A stretch of DNA of 64,000 nucleotides from positions 930,001 to 994,000 of the forward strand of contig CAWIQJ010000006.1 in the NCBI GenBank assembly GCA_963838235.1, written 5' to 3'. The stretch comes from JAFECT01 sp963838235. GTDB taxonomy: Bacteria; Pseudomonadota; Alphaproteobacteria; Caulobacterales; Caulobacteraceae. Both the position numbers and the translations under genes were made by a program. Below the pieces are notes generated by a model, which ran no database searches, was not told the DNA's origin, and saw only the letters and a program-made list of their open reading frames with translations. Positions 8,217 to 17,118 of the stretch are shown here, piece after piece. How positions within the stretch are numbered: position 1 is the stretch's first letter; each line of letters starts with the position of its first letter.

Positions 8217-9110
8217 TCACGGGCCTGTTTCCTTGTTCCCAGCGCGTTGCCAGAGCACCCACGATAGGGCCGCCGTCGCGTACTCCGCAATCTCGCCCGC
8301 CGCGCCGGCATTAAGCCGAAAGATTTCTATCGCAGATAGTTGCCCGCTCTTCCTCGCGACTCCTTCGTACTGAAGTCCGATATCCGCACAGAGGAAGGCC
8401 GCCCCGACGTCAGCGATCAGATCTTCTGCGGCGTCGGTAGGAAGCGGGAACGGTAGACTAAGGTGACCACGCAGTCGCCTACGAACTCTCGCCCACCGGA
8501 CAAGCTCACGAAAGACCGAGGCGTAGAATTCGTCGCTGCCGTCCGCGAGTGGATTAAACGAAAGTCGAGTCTTACGCGGAATCACCAACACGTCTTCGTC
8601 GAACAGATATTCGACTCGGTCGCCCCCTACGCGTATGAGCGCTCCGGAGCTGACGAGGATCGATTCGGCTTCCCCGTAGGACTCCCGAAGAGATCGCTCG
8701 TCGTCCGAACAGGGCGTCCAGCCGTAGGTTTGATCGTAGTTGAACACGTTCCCGAGGCGCTTGATCGGAAAGTCACCCTCTCTCACGCCGGCATCGGAGC
8801 ACTCCTTCGCCTGCACAAGTACCGGCGACGCTCGTTGTCCTTTGTGTATACGAGCGCCCAATTGCTTCCATTGGTCGAACGTCGCCCAGTAGCAGGAGCG
8901 AAAATCTGCCAAGCGCGCCGCGGACCACAGTGCGAGGATATTGATGTCGCGATAGCAGACGTTGGTCGCCGGATTGAGCGGTAGCGCAAGCGGCGTTCCT
9001 ATGCTGTGCCACGGCATTGCGCCGTTGCCTTGTTCGATGGCCTCGATGATCAGGCTGGTGATGATATCGAGCGCGGACGGCCCGTCGTCAAAAAGAACTC
9101 CTTGTGTCAT
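8217..9110 (-). CDS. ArdC-like antirestriction protein with a degenerate metallopeptidase site
   Basis: ArdC proteins are delivered or expressed on plasmid and ICE entry and protect incoming DNA. The N-terminal ssDNA-binding domain is clear: DIITSLIIEAIEQG, PWHS, NPATNVCYRDINILAL, YWATFDQWKQLGARIHKGQ. The C-terminal zincin-like domain follows, but the expected HExxH in the helix FYASVFRELVRWARV reads RELVR, and the downstream acidic ligand position in DLIADVGAAFL is Asp. Metal binding is probably lost while the fold is kept. The ATG at 9110 has GGAG seven bases upstream; 297 residues. It is the last gene of an operon with an ATPase, an XRE regulator and a RuvC-like protein. Confidence 0.85.
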   Translation of the reverse strand: MTQGVLFDDGPSALDIITSLIIEAIEQGNGAMPWHSIGTPLALPLNPATNVCYRDINILALWSAARLADFRSCYWATFDQWKQLGARIHKGQRASPVLVQAKECSDAGVREGDFPIKRLGNVFNYDQTYGWTPCSDDERSLRESYGEAESILVSSGALIRVGGDRVEYLFDEDVLVIPRKTRLSFNPLADGSDEFYASVFRELVRWARVRRRLRGHLSLPFPLPTDAAEDLIADVGAAFLCADIGLQYEGVARKSGQLSAIEIFRLNAGAAGEIAEYATAALSWVLWQRAGNKETGP

Positions 9111-9186
9111 GCGAAACTCCCGTGCATGGCGGGAACGCCGGACCATTCCGACGCTCCCGAATGCGCGGGAGACGCGCATCGGGCCT

Positions 9187-9720
9187 CTAACTGCGGCCGA
9201 GGTCTTCGAACAACGAGCCGGCACCGAGGTGGTAGTGGGTCAGCGCCACTGCGGCGGCGCCAAAGAGCGCCATCCGCCGGTCTTCCGCTTTCCAGGGAGC
9301 TCTGCGCGCGGGAAGTCGCGAGCGCAGCGCTGGCAATGTCCGCGCCACCGCTTCAGCCACCTCCATGCGTGTTCGAGCGCCGACCGTGTGGAAGCACGAT
9401 TCAATGTCCGAACGTTCGTAGAGAGAGATCTCAACACCCCGTTCTACCGCAAGCCCGACCAGTCCTCGGCACAAGCGAGTGATGCGGTCAGCGCGTAGAG
9501 AGTTGCGTCGCTCAAAGGTCTCAAGCACGAGCATCTCTGGCTGGAGCCGCTCAAACAATTCCTCGACCTTTCGAAGACAGGTGGCGTTCTTGTTCTTTGG
9601 TGTTTCGACCAGCGCCCAGTCGTAGGGAGCAAGGGGGCTTTCGAAAGCAATCCAACCAAACCCGCGTGTCGACGGGTGCACTGCGAGGGTCAGTGACTTG
9701 CCTAGCGGCGACGGGCTCAT
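9187..9720 (-). CDS. RuvC-like (RNase H fold) protein
   Basis: The 177-residue protein starts with a beta-hairpin pattern typical of RuvC, LTLAVHPSTRGFGWIAFE, has an acidic strand end MLVLETFE and a C-terminal EDRRMALFGAAAVALTHY resembling the last RuvC acidic helix. The position normally held by the first catalytic Asp is His here, so nuclease activity is uncertain. Its ATG overlaps the XRE stop codon (ATGA), implying translational coupling. It may act as a DNA-junction protein of the mobile element; the family assignment is by motif only. Confidence 0.6.
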   Translation of the reverse strand: MSPSPLGKSLTLAVHPSTRGFGWIAFESPLAPYDWALVETPKNKNATCLRKVEELFERLQPEMLVLETFERRNSLRADRITRLCRGLVGLAVERGVEISLYERSDIESCFHTVGARTRMEVAEAVARTLPALRSRLPARRAPWKAEDRRMALFGAAAVALTHYHLGAGSLFEDLGRS

Positions 9721-10067
9721 GCGCCAGAATCGCTATCGACCCGGCTAATCATGTCATCCAGCAGCTCGCGCTTTTGGATGGACGCTCGGTCTACCTTCCC
9801 TTCAAGTGCGATCGAGAGTTTGGCCGCGTGGCGTATGACGACTTCCTGCGTTCCTTGAAAGAGCGCCGGAAACAGATCACGTGGCTTGACGCCAAACAGC
9901 ACCTCACAACCCAACAGAAAGGGACCCGTCGGCTTGCGAGTACCCTTCTCAATGCGACAGATGAGACTTGCGGAGACGCCGCCCAGAAGTCGCGCGAGTT
10001 CCTCCTCGGATAATTTCCAATGCTTGCGATGAGCGCGCAGATGATTCCTAAAGATGCGATGTTCCAT
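9717..10067 (-). CDS. XRE-family transcriptional regulator
   Basis: An N-terminal HTH_3 domain is evident in FRNHLRAHRKHWKLSEEELARLLGG, then SASLICRIEKGTRKPTG, followed by FLLGCEVLFGVKPRDLFP, which is the usual fourth and fifth helix. The remaining 60 residues form a C-terminal tail. It is 116 residues long and sits between the ATPase and the RuvC-like gene, overlapping the latter by four bases. It likely controls this operon. Confidence 0.85.
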   Translation of the reverse strand: MEHRIFRNHLRAHRKHWKLSEEELARLLGGVSASLICRIEKGTRKPTGPFLLGCEVLFGVKPRDLFPALFQGTQEVVIRHAAKLSIALEGKVDRASIQKRELLDDMISRVDSDSGA

Positions 10068-10206
10068 AGTGTGAAAGAGCTAATCCGGTAATGAGCCCAT
10101 CATTTCGCGAATGGCGACAGTCCTCCAGACCCCATGGCTTTGCCACATAGGCAAACTCGGCTCCTTTCGGAGTCGAGTGGGTGCGCAGCGAGGAGCGCTG
10201 GTGTCG

Positions 10207-11490
10207 CTACGGGGTTTGCTCTACGCCAAGGCGCTTTGCGAGCGCTGCTACTTTGTGACGCTCGGTCTGCGGGACGACATACACACCGCCGGTCTTTACG
10301 GTGGCGAGCCGCAATCGGCGACGAACAAATTCCCCAATCCATCGGTTGGTCATGGGCCGCCCAAGGGCTTCATACGACAGCGCATTGAACCGGGCAGCGA
10401 CATCGCTGATCGGCGCGTTGGGTGCGCCACAGTCGCTAAACGACGTTAGGATCGAGCTGACCATTGTTGTGTCGAGTGCGTCCCGGTGTGCTTGCTCGCT
10501 ATACTCGCCCTCCTGGCTAAGCGCGTCACACACACGGCTACGCGTGGCCTCGTCATCAATGATCGACAGGAGCGCAAGCGCCATTTGCTTCAAGCGAGGT
10601 GATCCCGTCCCAGGAAGCCGAGAAGGGTCCGGGCCGAGAACATGTCGATATCGCAATCGCCACCCAAGAAGTCTATTGCGCAGCGCGCGAGCTTCGTCGG
10701 CGAAGCCCGCCGGCAAGTGAATCGGTATGTCTAAACGCAACGACCTCCGGCCGGTGTCTTCGGTCAGAAAGCGGCTCTCCAAAGCGCGATCGGAAAAATC
10801 CTGCCGCATCGCGACGATCTTCGGCCCGAATACCCGAAAGGCAGTTGGGTTCAGCTCCCTATGCCGATTGGTCATGGTGCGTAGCACCGGCAGGCCACGC
10901 GTGGTGCCGTTGTTCAATACCTTCGTGAGCTCGGCGGTGGCGTCTGAAAAACGGAAGTCCGCCTCGTCCAGGACGAGCGTGCCTTGAAAGGCATCTTGAA
11001 TATGAAAGATGGGAGAGACCGTCGATGCACCTGAGGCGAAGAAGGGTTTGTAGGCGATAGAACCAACAGTCAGCAGCGCCCGCGTCTTGCCGGTGCCGTA
11101 GTCACCGCGAAAACGCAAATACGGCAAATCGTTGAAGGCATCGTAGACCCATGTCAGGAGGACGTAGAAGGCGGCGATCTCCTCGAACACAGGAGAGATG
11201 TCCACGTACCGGCGCAAAAAGCCTTGCACGTCGCTGAGCAAGTCCCCCTTGTCCCCCATCTCCCCAATGTCCGACGGCAATAGCACGCAGCCATTCGCGA
11301 TGAGATTGTTTTTGGGTGAGTACGGCACAAGGCGCTCGCCGGTGGGGAGTGTGATCGATGCCTCGATAGCAGTCGTGCCGTCTCGCCGGCCAATCGCGAA
11401 GGCCGTCGTGGATGCTAGCGGATCATAGATGAGCTCGATGAGCGTACCGTCTTCAAGCACGCGGGAAATCGTTGGAACGGTGTCGCTCAT
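10207..11490 (-). CDS. AAA-type ATPase of the mobile element
   Basis: A P-loop ATPase of about 427 residues, with Walker A RGDYGTGKTRALLTVGS and Walker B GTLVLDEADF, then an arginine-rich segment ALESRFLTED that may carry the arginine finger. The C-terminal part contains a winged-helix-like stretch (GRPMTNRWIGEFVRRRLRL). Proteins of this layout on plasmids and ICEs are replication or segregation ATPases of the D5/MCM-like type, so a helicase-like role in element replication is likely. ATG 11490 has AAGGA just upstream; an ATG at 11526 is less favoured. Confidence 0.68.
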   Translation of the reverse strand: MSDTVPTISRVLEDGTLIELIYDPLASTTAFAIGRRDGTTAIEASITLPTGERLVPYSPKNNLIANGCVLLPSDIGEMGDKGDLLSDVQGFLRRYVDISPVFEEIAAFYVLLTWVYDAFNDLPYLRFRGDYGTGKTRALLTVGSIAYKPFFASGASTVSPIFHIQDAFQGTLVLDEADFRFSDATAELTKVLNNGTTRGLPVLRTMTNRHRELNPTAFRVFGPKIVAMRQDFSDRALESRFLTEDTGRRSLRLDIPIHLPAGFADEARALRNRLLGWRLRYRHVLGPDPSRLPGTGSPRLKQMALALLSIIDDEATRSRVCDALSQEGEYSEQAHRDALDTTMVSSILTSFSDCGAPNAPISDVAARFNALSYEALGRPMTNRWIGEFVRRRLRLATVKTGGVYVVPQTERHKVAALAKRLGVEQTP

Positions 11491-11599
11491 ATCCTTTGAG
11501 CGTACAGGTTCAATTGATCTCGGCACAACTCCCCATCGTTGCGGGTGTGCAAAACTCCGGAGCCTTCAACAAACGGTGCTTGCGCGTGACACTTTGGGA

Positions 11600-11794
11600 A
11601 TGTCAAACGATCCGCATTATCGTCCAGGTGACCTCCTCCTCGCTCGGTTCGTGCCCGACGCAGACGAGAGCGCGCGCGAAGGAGCGCGCGACGCGTTTCG
11701 CCAGTACGCATTGCTCCTGAAGCGAATAGCGACGCGCCTCGCTGATGAGCAATCCACAGAGCCGGACTCGTGTTCTTGCCGTTTGGCGCCATGA
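11600..11794 (+). CDS. Small protein preceding the serine recombinase
   Basis: A 64-residue ORF (MSNDPHYRPGDLLLARF..., then an amphipathic helix DAFRQYALLLKRIATRLADE) ends 25 bases before the recombinase start. Small helical proteins in this position occur upstream of large serine recombinases in related islands, so I consider it real. Function is unknown. No strong ribosome site is visible. Confidence 0.5.
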   Translation: MSNDPHYRPGDLLLARFVPDADESAREGARDAFRQYALLLKRIATRLADEQSTEPDSCSCRLAP

Positions 11795-11819
11795 TGAAGT
11801 CTTGGCTCCGCCGTACAGT

Positions 11820-13382
11820 ATGAACGACTATTTTGCGTACATTCGTGTTTCCACGGTCAGGCAAGGCGAGGGCGTCTCGCTTGACGAGCAGAGAAGCGCC
11901 ATCGAGGCGTACGCCAACCGTTTTGGCCTCACCATTTGCCGATGGTTCGAGGAAAAGGAGACGGCCGCCAAGTTGGGGAGAAGGGTCTTCATGCAGATGC
12001 TCGGCGGCATCGAAGCCGGTCAGGCAAGAGGTCTGATCATTCACAAGATCGACCGAAGCGCCCGCAATCTCAAAGATTGGGCGCACCTCGGCGATCTCAT
12101 TGATCAGGGAGTCGATGTGCATTTTGCGCACGAGAGCCTTGATATGAACACGCGCGGTGGACGACTGGCGGCTGACATCCAGGCCGTTGTCGCGGCCGAC
12201 TATGTGCGCAACCTCCGTGAGGAGGTCCGCAAGGGCTTTGAAGGCCGCCTTAAGCAGGGCGTGTACCCGCTGCCGGCACCCGTCGGCTATCTTGACTGCG
12301 GAGCTGGCAAGCCCAAGGCTCTAGATCCCGTCCGGGCGCCGCTCGTGCGCCAGGCGTTCGACCTCTATGCCTCCGGTGGCTTTAGCTACCACTCGCTTGC
12401 CGCGGAGATGCGGACGAGGGGATTGCGCAGTCGCACAGCGAAGGCGTTGTCTAAGAACGCGATTGCTCGGATGCTCCGCAATCCTTTCTACATCGGCTTG
12501 ATCCGCATCGAACGCACGGGGCGCACGTATCAGGGTGCTCAGGAGGCGCTCCTCACCAAGAGGGTGTTCGATCGCGTGCAAGCGGTAGCAGAAGGTCGCC
12601 TCTACGCAAGGGTCAGGAAGTATGACTTGATCTTTCGCCGTCTGATCACGTGCGTTGCCTGTGGGCGTTCGCTTACCGGTGAACAGCAAAAGGGTCACCT
12701 CTACTACCGATGCCACAGCCGATCCTGCCAGCGCGTCTCGGTTCGCGAGGACACGATCCTTGCACGGTTTCACCAGGTGCTGCTGCTTGTCACCCTCAAC
12801 GATGAGGAGGAGCGGGACTTAAGGGACTTGGGAGAGGTCCAGGACACCGATGACGCTGCGGACGCCAAAGCACGCAGGGTTGCTCTCACGCAAGCCTTGT
12901 CATTTTGTGAGGATCGACGGACCCGCCTCACCGACGCCCTTCTCGATGGCCTGATAGATAAACCGACGCACGAGGATCGAAACGCCCGGCTGCTCGGCGA
13001 GCGTAAGGAGTTGCTCGACGCACTCGCAGAGCCCGCTCCCGGCCATTCGCGCGAGTGTTTGATGAAAAAGTTCGAACTCGATTTCACCCCGGAATCATTG
13101 GCCGAAGCACTGTTGCCGGCCGAAAAGCGCGAAATGGTCAAAATGGTAGTTTCGAACCTGGTCGTAGAAGGAAAAGACCTAGGGTTTAGGCTACGCTTTC
13201 CTTTCGATCATGTCGCGAATGTGCGAATTTCGCAAAACGGTGCACCGCGCGGTATCACCGTTCGAAACGGGACCCTGTTTTTACCAGTCAATAGCGACGT
13301 GCATGAACCCCCATCCTTCGCGCGCGACGAAATTGCGGAACTCTACAGCCTGCTGGGGAAGTCGGCGAACGAGCAGCCATAG
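11820..13382 (+). CDS. Large serine recombinase
   Basis: The N-terminal resolvase domain is complete: YIRVSTVRQGEGVSLDEQ with the nucleophilic serine in RVST, and the IHKIDRSARNLKDW segment. Then come a recombinase domain, a zinc ribbon in LITCVACGRSLTGEQ..YYRCHSRSC, and a coiled-coil-rich C-terminus, as in phage integrases of the phiC31 type. At 520 residues it is full length for the class. It is not next to either island end, so it may derive from an older element captured in the island. The ATG at 11820 opens directly with the conserved domain. Confidence 0.92.
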   Translation: MNDYFAYIRVSTVRQGEGVSLDEQRSAIEAYANRFGLTICRWFEEKETAAKLGRRVFMQMLGGIEAGQARGLIIHKIDRSARNLKDWAHLGDLIDQGVDVHFAHESLDMNTRGGRLAADIQAVVAADYVRNLREEVRKGFEGRLKQGVYPLPAPVGYLDCGAGKPKALDPVRAPLVRQAFDLYASGGFSYHSLAAEMRTRGLRSRTAKALSKNAIARMLRNPFYIGLIRIERTGRTYQGAQEALLTKRVFDRVQAVAEGRLYARVRKYDLIFRRLITCVACGRSLTGEQQKGHLYYRCHSRSCQRVSVREDTILARFHQVLLLVTLNDEEERDLRDLGEVQDTDDAADAKARRVALTQALSFCEDRRTRLTDALLDGLIDKPTHEDRNARLLGERKELLDALAEPAPGHSRECLMKKFELDFTPESLAEALLPAEKREMVKMVVSNLVVEGKDLGFRLRFPFDHVANVRISQNGAPRGITVRNGTLFLPVNSDVHEPPSFARDEIAELYSLLGKSANEQP

Positions 13383-13423
13383 GCGAAAGACGGGCGCACT
13401 AGCGACGGCGCACATCCGCGAGC

Positions 13424-13939
13424 CTACGAGAGTGAGACGGCGCTATCGCTCCACCAGTCACCAAATGCTTCAAGTAGTCCCACCCCGACGGCACGGGCGA
13501 CGACAGACTCGTCTTCTACGTCTGGCGCGCGGTTGAGTACGTTCCAAACAACCCACAACCCTATTGCGTCGGCTACTATGAGCGCGCGGTCATGACCTCT
13601 CTGGGCCATGGCCTTTATGTTTCTCTCAAAGAACTCCTGACAATCGGCAATTCCGCGTTTGCCGTGTTCCGGGCTCCATGAATTTAATTTCTCTGTGACG
13701 ATCTCAAGGAGACACAATTTAGCGCCCTGAGACAACTCCGTTTCAATTAGGCCTCTTATTCCGAGATACACGCCGGCGATCGTTGCCATCGTATCCCACC
13801 AGCGGCCATCGACTGTTTGGAGAAACGCAATTCGATCGCTGAAGGTATTGTAGCTCGCAACGGCGACGACCTGCGCCATGCCTACTAAGTTACGCGCCTG
13901 CTCGCATTGGTGATCAGTTGGTGGTGCGTCGACCATCAC
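13424..13939 (-). CDS. Hypothetical protein coupled to the second tyrosine recombinase
   Basis: A 171-residue, mostly alpha-helical protein of no recognised family. Its ATG overlaps the stop of the tyrosine recombinase (ATGA at 13936-13939), so the two are translated together. Hydrophobic stretches are too short to be secure membrane segments. Confidence 0.6.
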   Translation of the reverse strand: MMVDAPPTDHQCEQARNLVGMAQVVAVASYNTFSDRIAFLQTVDGRWWDTMATIAGVYLGIRGLIETELSQGAKLCLLEIVTEKLNSWSPEHGKRGIADCQEFFERNIKAMAQRGHDRALIVADAIGLWVVWNVLNRAPDVEDESVVARAVGVGLLEAFGDWWSDSAVSLS

Positions 13940-14934
13940 AGGCCAACTTTGCGCACGGCGTTTCCGCGACCGAACCGTTCTGCATCCTGGATATAGCTCA
14001 TGGTCGTGTCGTATCGTGCGTGGCGGGCATGGCGCTGCAGTACGTCCGATGCTGCACCGGCTCGCGCCGCTGACGTGATGAGTCCGCTGCGCAGCGAGTG
14101 ACCAGCGTACTTTGTGGGATCAAGATTTGCGCGCGCTACGGACCGTTTTACGATATCGGCGATTGCCTTGTCGGAAATCGCGGCCCGACCAATATTTCCG
14201 TGTCTATCGATTCCCCGGAAAAGCGGGCCGCTACTAATATTTGCCGCCGAGAGCCACGCCTGCAGCGCCGTGACGGGACAGAGATCACCGCCGAATGGAA
14301 CAGCTAGGATCGCTCCATTGCCGTACGGGTCGTCCTTGCTCCGGGTGATATGGATCTCAAGGCCGTCGGGTGTAAATTGCGCGACTACGGTCCCGGCGTT
14401 GGCTCCATTGAGTGATAGTTTCGCCAATTCAGATCGACGCAGCGCCGCAGAAAATCCAATCAGGACAATGGCGCGATCTCGGACGCCGCTCAGACTCGCC
14501 GGCATCTTCGCCACGACGCGCCGCAGGTCTCTTGTGATTAATGCCCGCTTTTTGAGCGGCGGGCGGCCATGCGTTCGACAAATACCTTGCCACACGGCGT
14601 TAAGCATTCCGCCGTCCGGCGCAGCGTAGCCAGCGCCTCTATGCTTCCAGCCGATAGCGGCGATATGCACGTTCAGCGTTGCGACTGACAGAGATCGAGC
14701 GGCGGCAGTTAGGTAGAGCGCGAGGGTGTCTGGCTCTACCGGAAGTGCGGCAACACCGACACTTGCGCACCATTCGGTAAAACGACCCCAAGCGCAGTCA
14801 TATGCATGGCGCGTCGATTGGGCAATTTGGGCTTCGGCATACGTCTCGGCTGCTTTTCCTAAGTCGGCCAAGACCGACGCACGCGTTTGCTGGACAGACA
14901 CGACGATGGCCCCCTTAGGTACCCGATTCGGCAT
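13936..14934 (-). CDS. Tyrosine-type recombinase
   Basis: A 332-residue phage-integrase-family protein. The N-terminal SAM-like core-binding domain includes STRHAYDCAWGRFTEWC. The catalytic domain shows Arg in GFSAALRRSELAKLSL, a beta-strand Lys region at THITRSKDDPYG-like sequence, HSLR in YAGHSLRSGLITSAA, His in LQRHARHARYDTTMSYI and the nucleophilic Tyr in that same segment. All main catalytic positions are present, unlike the island integrase. It is far from the island ends and probably belongs to an internal or formerly independent element. Confidence 0.92.
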   Translation of the reverse strand: MPNRVPKGAIVVSVQQTRASVLADLGKAAETYAEAQIAQSTRHAYDCAWGRFTEWCASVGVAALPVEPDTLALYLTAAARSLSVATLNVHIAAIGWKHRGAGYAAPDGGMLNAVWQGICRTHGRPPLKKRALITRDLRRVVAKMPASLSGVRDRAIVLIGFSAALRRSELAKLSLNGANAGTVVAQFTPDGLEIHITRSKDDPYGNGAILAVPFGGDLCPVTALQAWLSAANISSGPLFRGIDRHGNIGRAAISDKAIADIVKRSVARANLDPTKYAGHSLRSGLITSAARAGAASDVLQRHARHARYDTTMSYIQDAERFGRGNAVRKVGL

Positions 14935-15060
14935 CTGGTAAGTCTACGCCCCCTCGTCGCCTTCGTCTTCAGGGTCGGCCGCTCGGTCACCACAGTAAGG
15001 CTTACATGTCCACAAGGGGGTGCCGTGCGGCTATGCGGTCTTCACGGGACAATCGGCCAT

Positions 15061-16225
15061 ATGAAAGATGAAAATACGGTTTCCCGTTTTGCGCGCACAA
15101 ACTTTCGGGAGCCCCGCGTTTCCTTTGGAATTAGGCAACACGACCGGCTCTCGCACATCTATCTGATCGGCAAGACGGGCGTCGGGAAATCTACGCTCAT
15201 GGAGGTACTGGCTCGACAAGACCTCGAGGCTGGCCGCGGTTTCGCTCTGATCGATCCACATGGTGATCTCGTCGAACGACTGATCGCTTCCATGGCTGAT
15301 GTTGCTCGGTGCCGCGTGACCTATCTCAACGTTCCCGACCGCGCTCAACCTTTCGGGTACAATCCACTCCGACGGGTGCGCGACGACAAGATCCCGCTCG
15401 CGGCCTCTGGGCTCATCGAGACCTTCCGCAAGCTGTGGCCCCTGGCCTGGGGTGTGCGGATGGAGCACGTTCTCCGCAACAGCCTGTACGCGCTCCTTGA
15501 GAGGGACGGATCGACCCTCATCGATATTCTCCGCCTGTATAGCAATGACCCCTTCCGTAAGTCGGTAGTCGCTCGCATCCGTAACCAGGTGGTCAGGGAT
15601 TTCTGGCGGCACGAGTTCGCCGGCTATCAGCCGCGCCAGCGGTCCGAGGCAGTCGCACCGATCCAGAACAAGCTCGGGGCGCTACTTGCCGATCCGACGC
15701 TCCATCAGATTCTCACCGTGCCTGAGCACGACATCCACGTCCGCACGTTAATGGATGAGGGGCGAGTGCTTCTCGTGAATCTCTCCAAGGGCCGCATTGG
15801 CGAAGATGCAAGCGTGCTGCTCGGAAGTCTTCTGGTTTCGACGATTGGCTTGGCTGCAATGAGCCGTGCCGACGAGCCGCCCACGTCTCGCCGGTCCTTC
15901 TTCGTCTACGTGGACGAGTTTCAGAGCTTCACGACACTCTCGTTCGTGAACATGCTCTCGGAACTGCGGAAATATGGCGTTGGGCTTACGCTGGCCCACC
16001 AACATCTTCACCAGCTTGAACCCGATATCCGCCACGCAGTGCTCGGCAATGCCGGCACACTGATTTCCTTCCGGGTGGGGCCGGAAGATGCCGTGGTCCT
16101 CGCCAAGGAGTTTCGACCGACCTTTGATGTCCAAGAATCTCCTGAGCCTTCCCAACAGAGCTATCTATCTCAAGCTCATGATTGAGGGATCACCAAGTCA
16201 ACCATTCAGCGCGACAACTATCTGA
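15061..16225 (+). CDS. TraD/TraG-like (HerA/FtsK superfamily) ATPase, frame broken near the 3' end
   Basis: The protein has Walker A LIGKTGVGKSTL, a conserved LIDPHGDLVERL, a Walker B-type FFVYVDEFQSF and the LAHQHLHQL sensor region, as in type IV coupling-type ATPases. As written, the frame ends at 16185 with an aberrant tail. Removing one A from AA at 16136-16137 continues the frame as DLLSLPNRAIYLKLMIEG to a stop at 16225, which is the normal family ending; the corrected length is exactly 388 codons. A single-base sequence error is therefore more likely than real truncation. It probably works in conjugative mobilization alongside the second ATPase at 25599. Confidence 0.82.
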
Positions 16226-16269
16226 CGCGAGAAATTGGCCACGTGCTGACCAACCATGAATCTGATGCG

Positions 16270-17115
16270 CTAGGTATTACGGGTCAGCGACCAACCGCCG
16301 CCATTCTTGAGCACCAAACTTATATTGCCGTCCACGTCCGTGCGGCAAATTCTGTTTCCCTGATTCGAGCCGCTACAGTGCGTTTCGTAGAATTTGAGTG
16401 ACTTTGGGTGCGGGTGGCCAAAGCTGTTATCGCCAACAGAAATAATGGTCATCGCCGGCGATTTTTCCTTCAAATGAGACGTGTGGTAACGCTCCTTGTC
16501 GGCGGGATCATCAAAATATGTGAGTGAACCGTGGTGACTTGCGAGCAATAACGAACACGATAGGTCCGCTGCGTCATAGTGTCGGCGGATGTGCTTCCAG
16601 GTCACCGCGGACGTGTCGCCCGTGAGTAGGACACTATCGTAATCGATATCGTTGGCGGCATTCCGTTGAACAACTTTGATCACCACGCTCTGGTCGTTGG
16701 GATCGTCAGCCAGGTCGCCATGCTTTGCGTTGAAGATGCGCAGGCGCGTATTCCCGTAGTCGTACCTGGTCTTGAACGTTAGTTCAGTACAGCCAACGCG
16801 ACGACGCAGGTCCATGTAGTCTTTGTATTCCCAGGAGTCGGGCGAGGTGCCGGTTGCGCCGCTATCCCAGATTCGACCGATAGGAAACTCGTCGTGAATG
16901 GTCTTGATGCCGCGCATGTGGTCGGCGTCCCGATGAGAACAAACGAACACGTTTATCGCGTGACCCCGTCCGATCTTCTTCGCCAAAAATCGGAGGACCC
17001 GGTCCTTATTGTCATTGGTGACGTTGCAATCGTAGAGGAAGATGGAACCGTCATCGAGATCCATGAGGGTCATGTTGCCCTGACCGACATCGATAAAATG
17101 TAGAGTGGTTGCCAT
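16270..17115 (-). CDS. Metallo-beta-lactamase-fold hydrolase 1 (ComEC-like)
   Basis: A 281-residue MBL-fold protein related to the ComEC/Rec2 hydrolase domain. It begins LHFIDVGQGNMTLMDL, carries the metal motif CSHRDADHMRG (HxDxDH type), has GDTSAVTW for the bridging Asp, and LLASHHGS for a later His. There is no signal peptide or membrane segment. It is separated by three bases from the membrane-protein gene upstream on the minus strand, and forms a cassette with it and a second MBL protein. Confidence 0.85.
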   Translation of the reverse strand: MATTLHFIDVGQGNMTLMDLDDGSIFLYDCNVTNDNKDRVLRFLAKKIGRGHAINVFVCSHRDADHMRGIKTIHDEFPIGRIWDSGATGTSPDSWEYKDYMDLRRRVGCTELTFKTRYDYGNTRLRIFNAKHGDLADDPNDQSVVIKVVQRNAANDIDYDSVLLTGDTSAVTWKHIRRHYDAADLSCSLLLASHHGSLTYFDDPADKERYHTSHLKEKSPAMTIISVGDNSFGHPHPKSLKFYETHCSGSNQGNRICRTDVDGNISLVLKNGGGWSLTRNT

Positions 17116-17118
17116 AAT

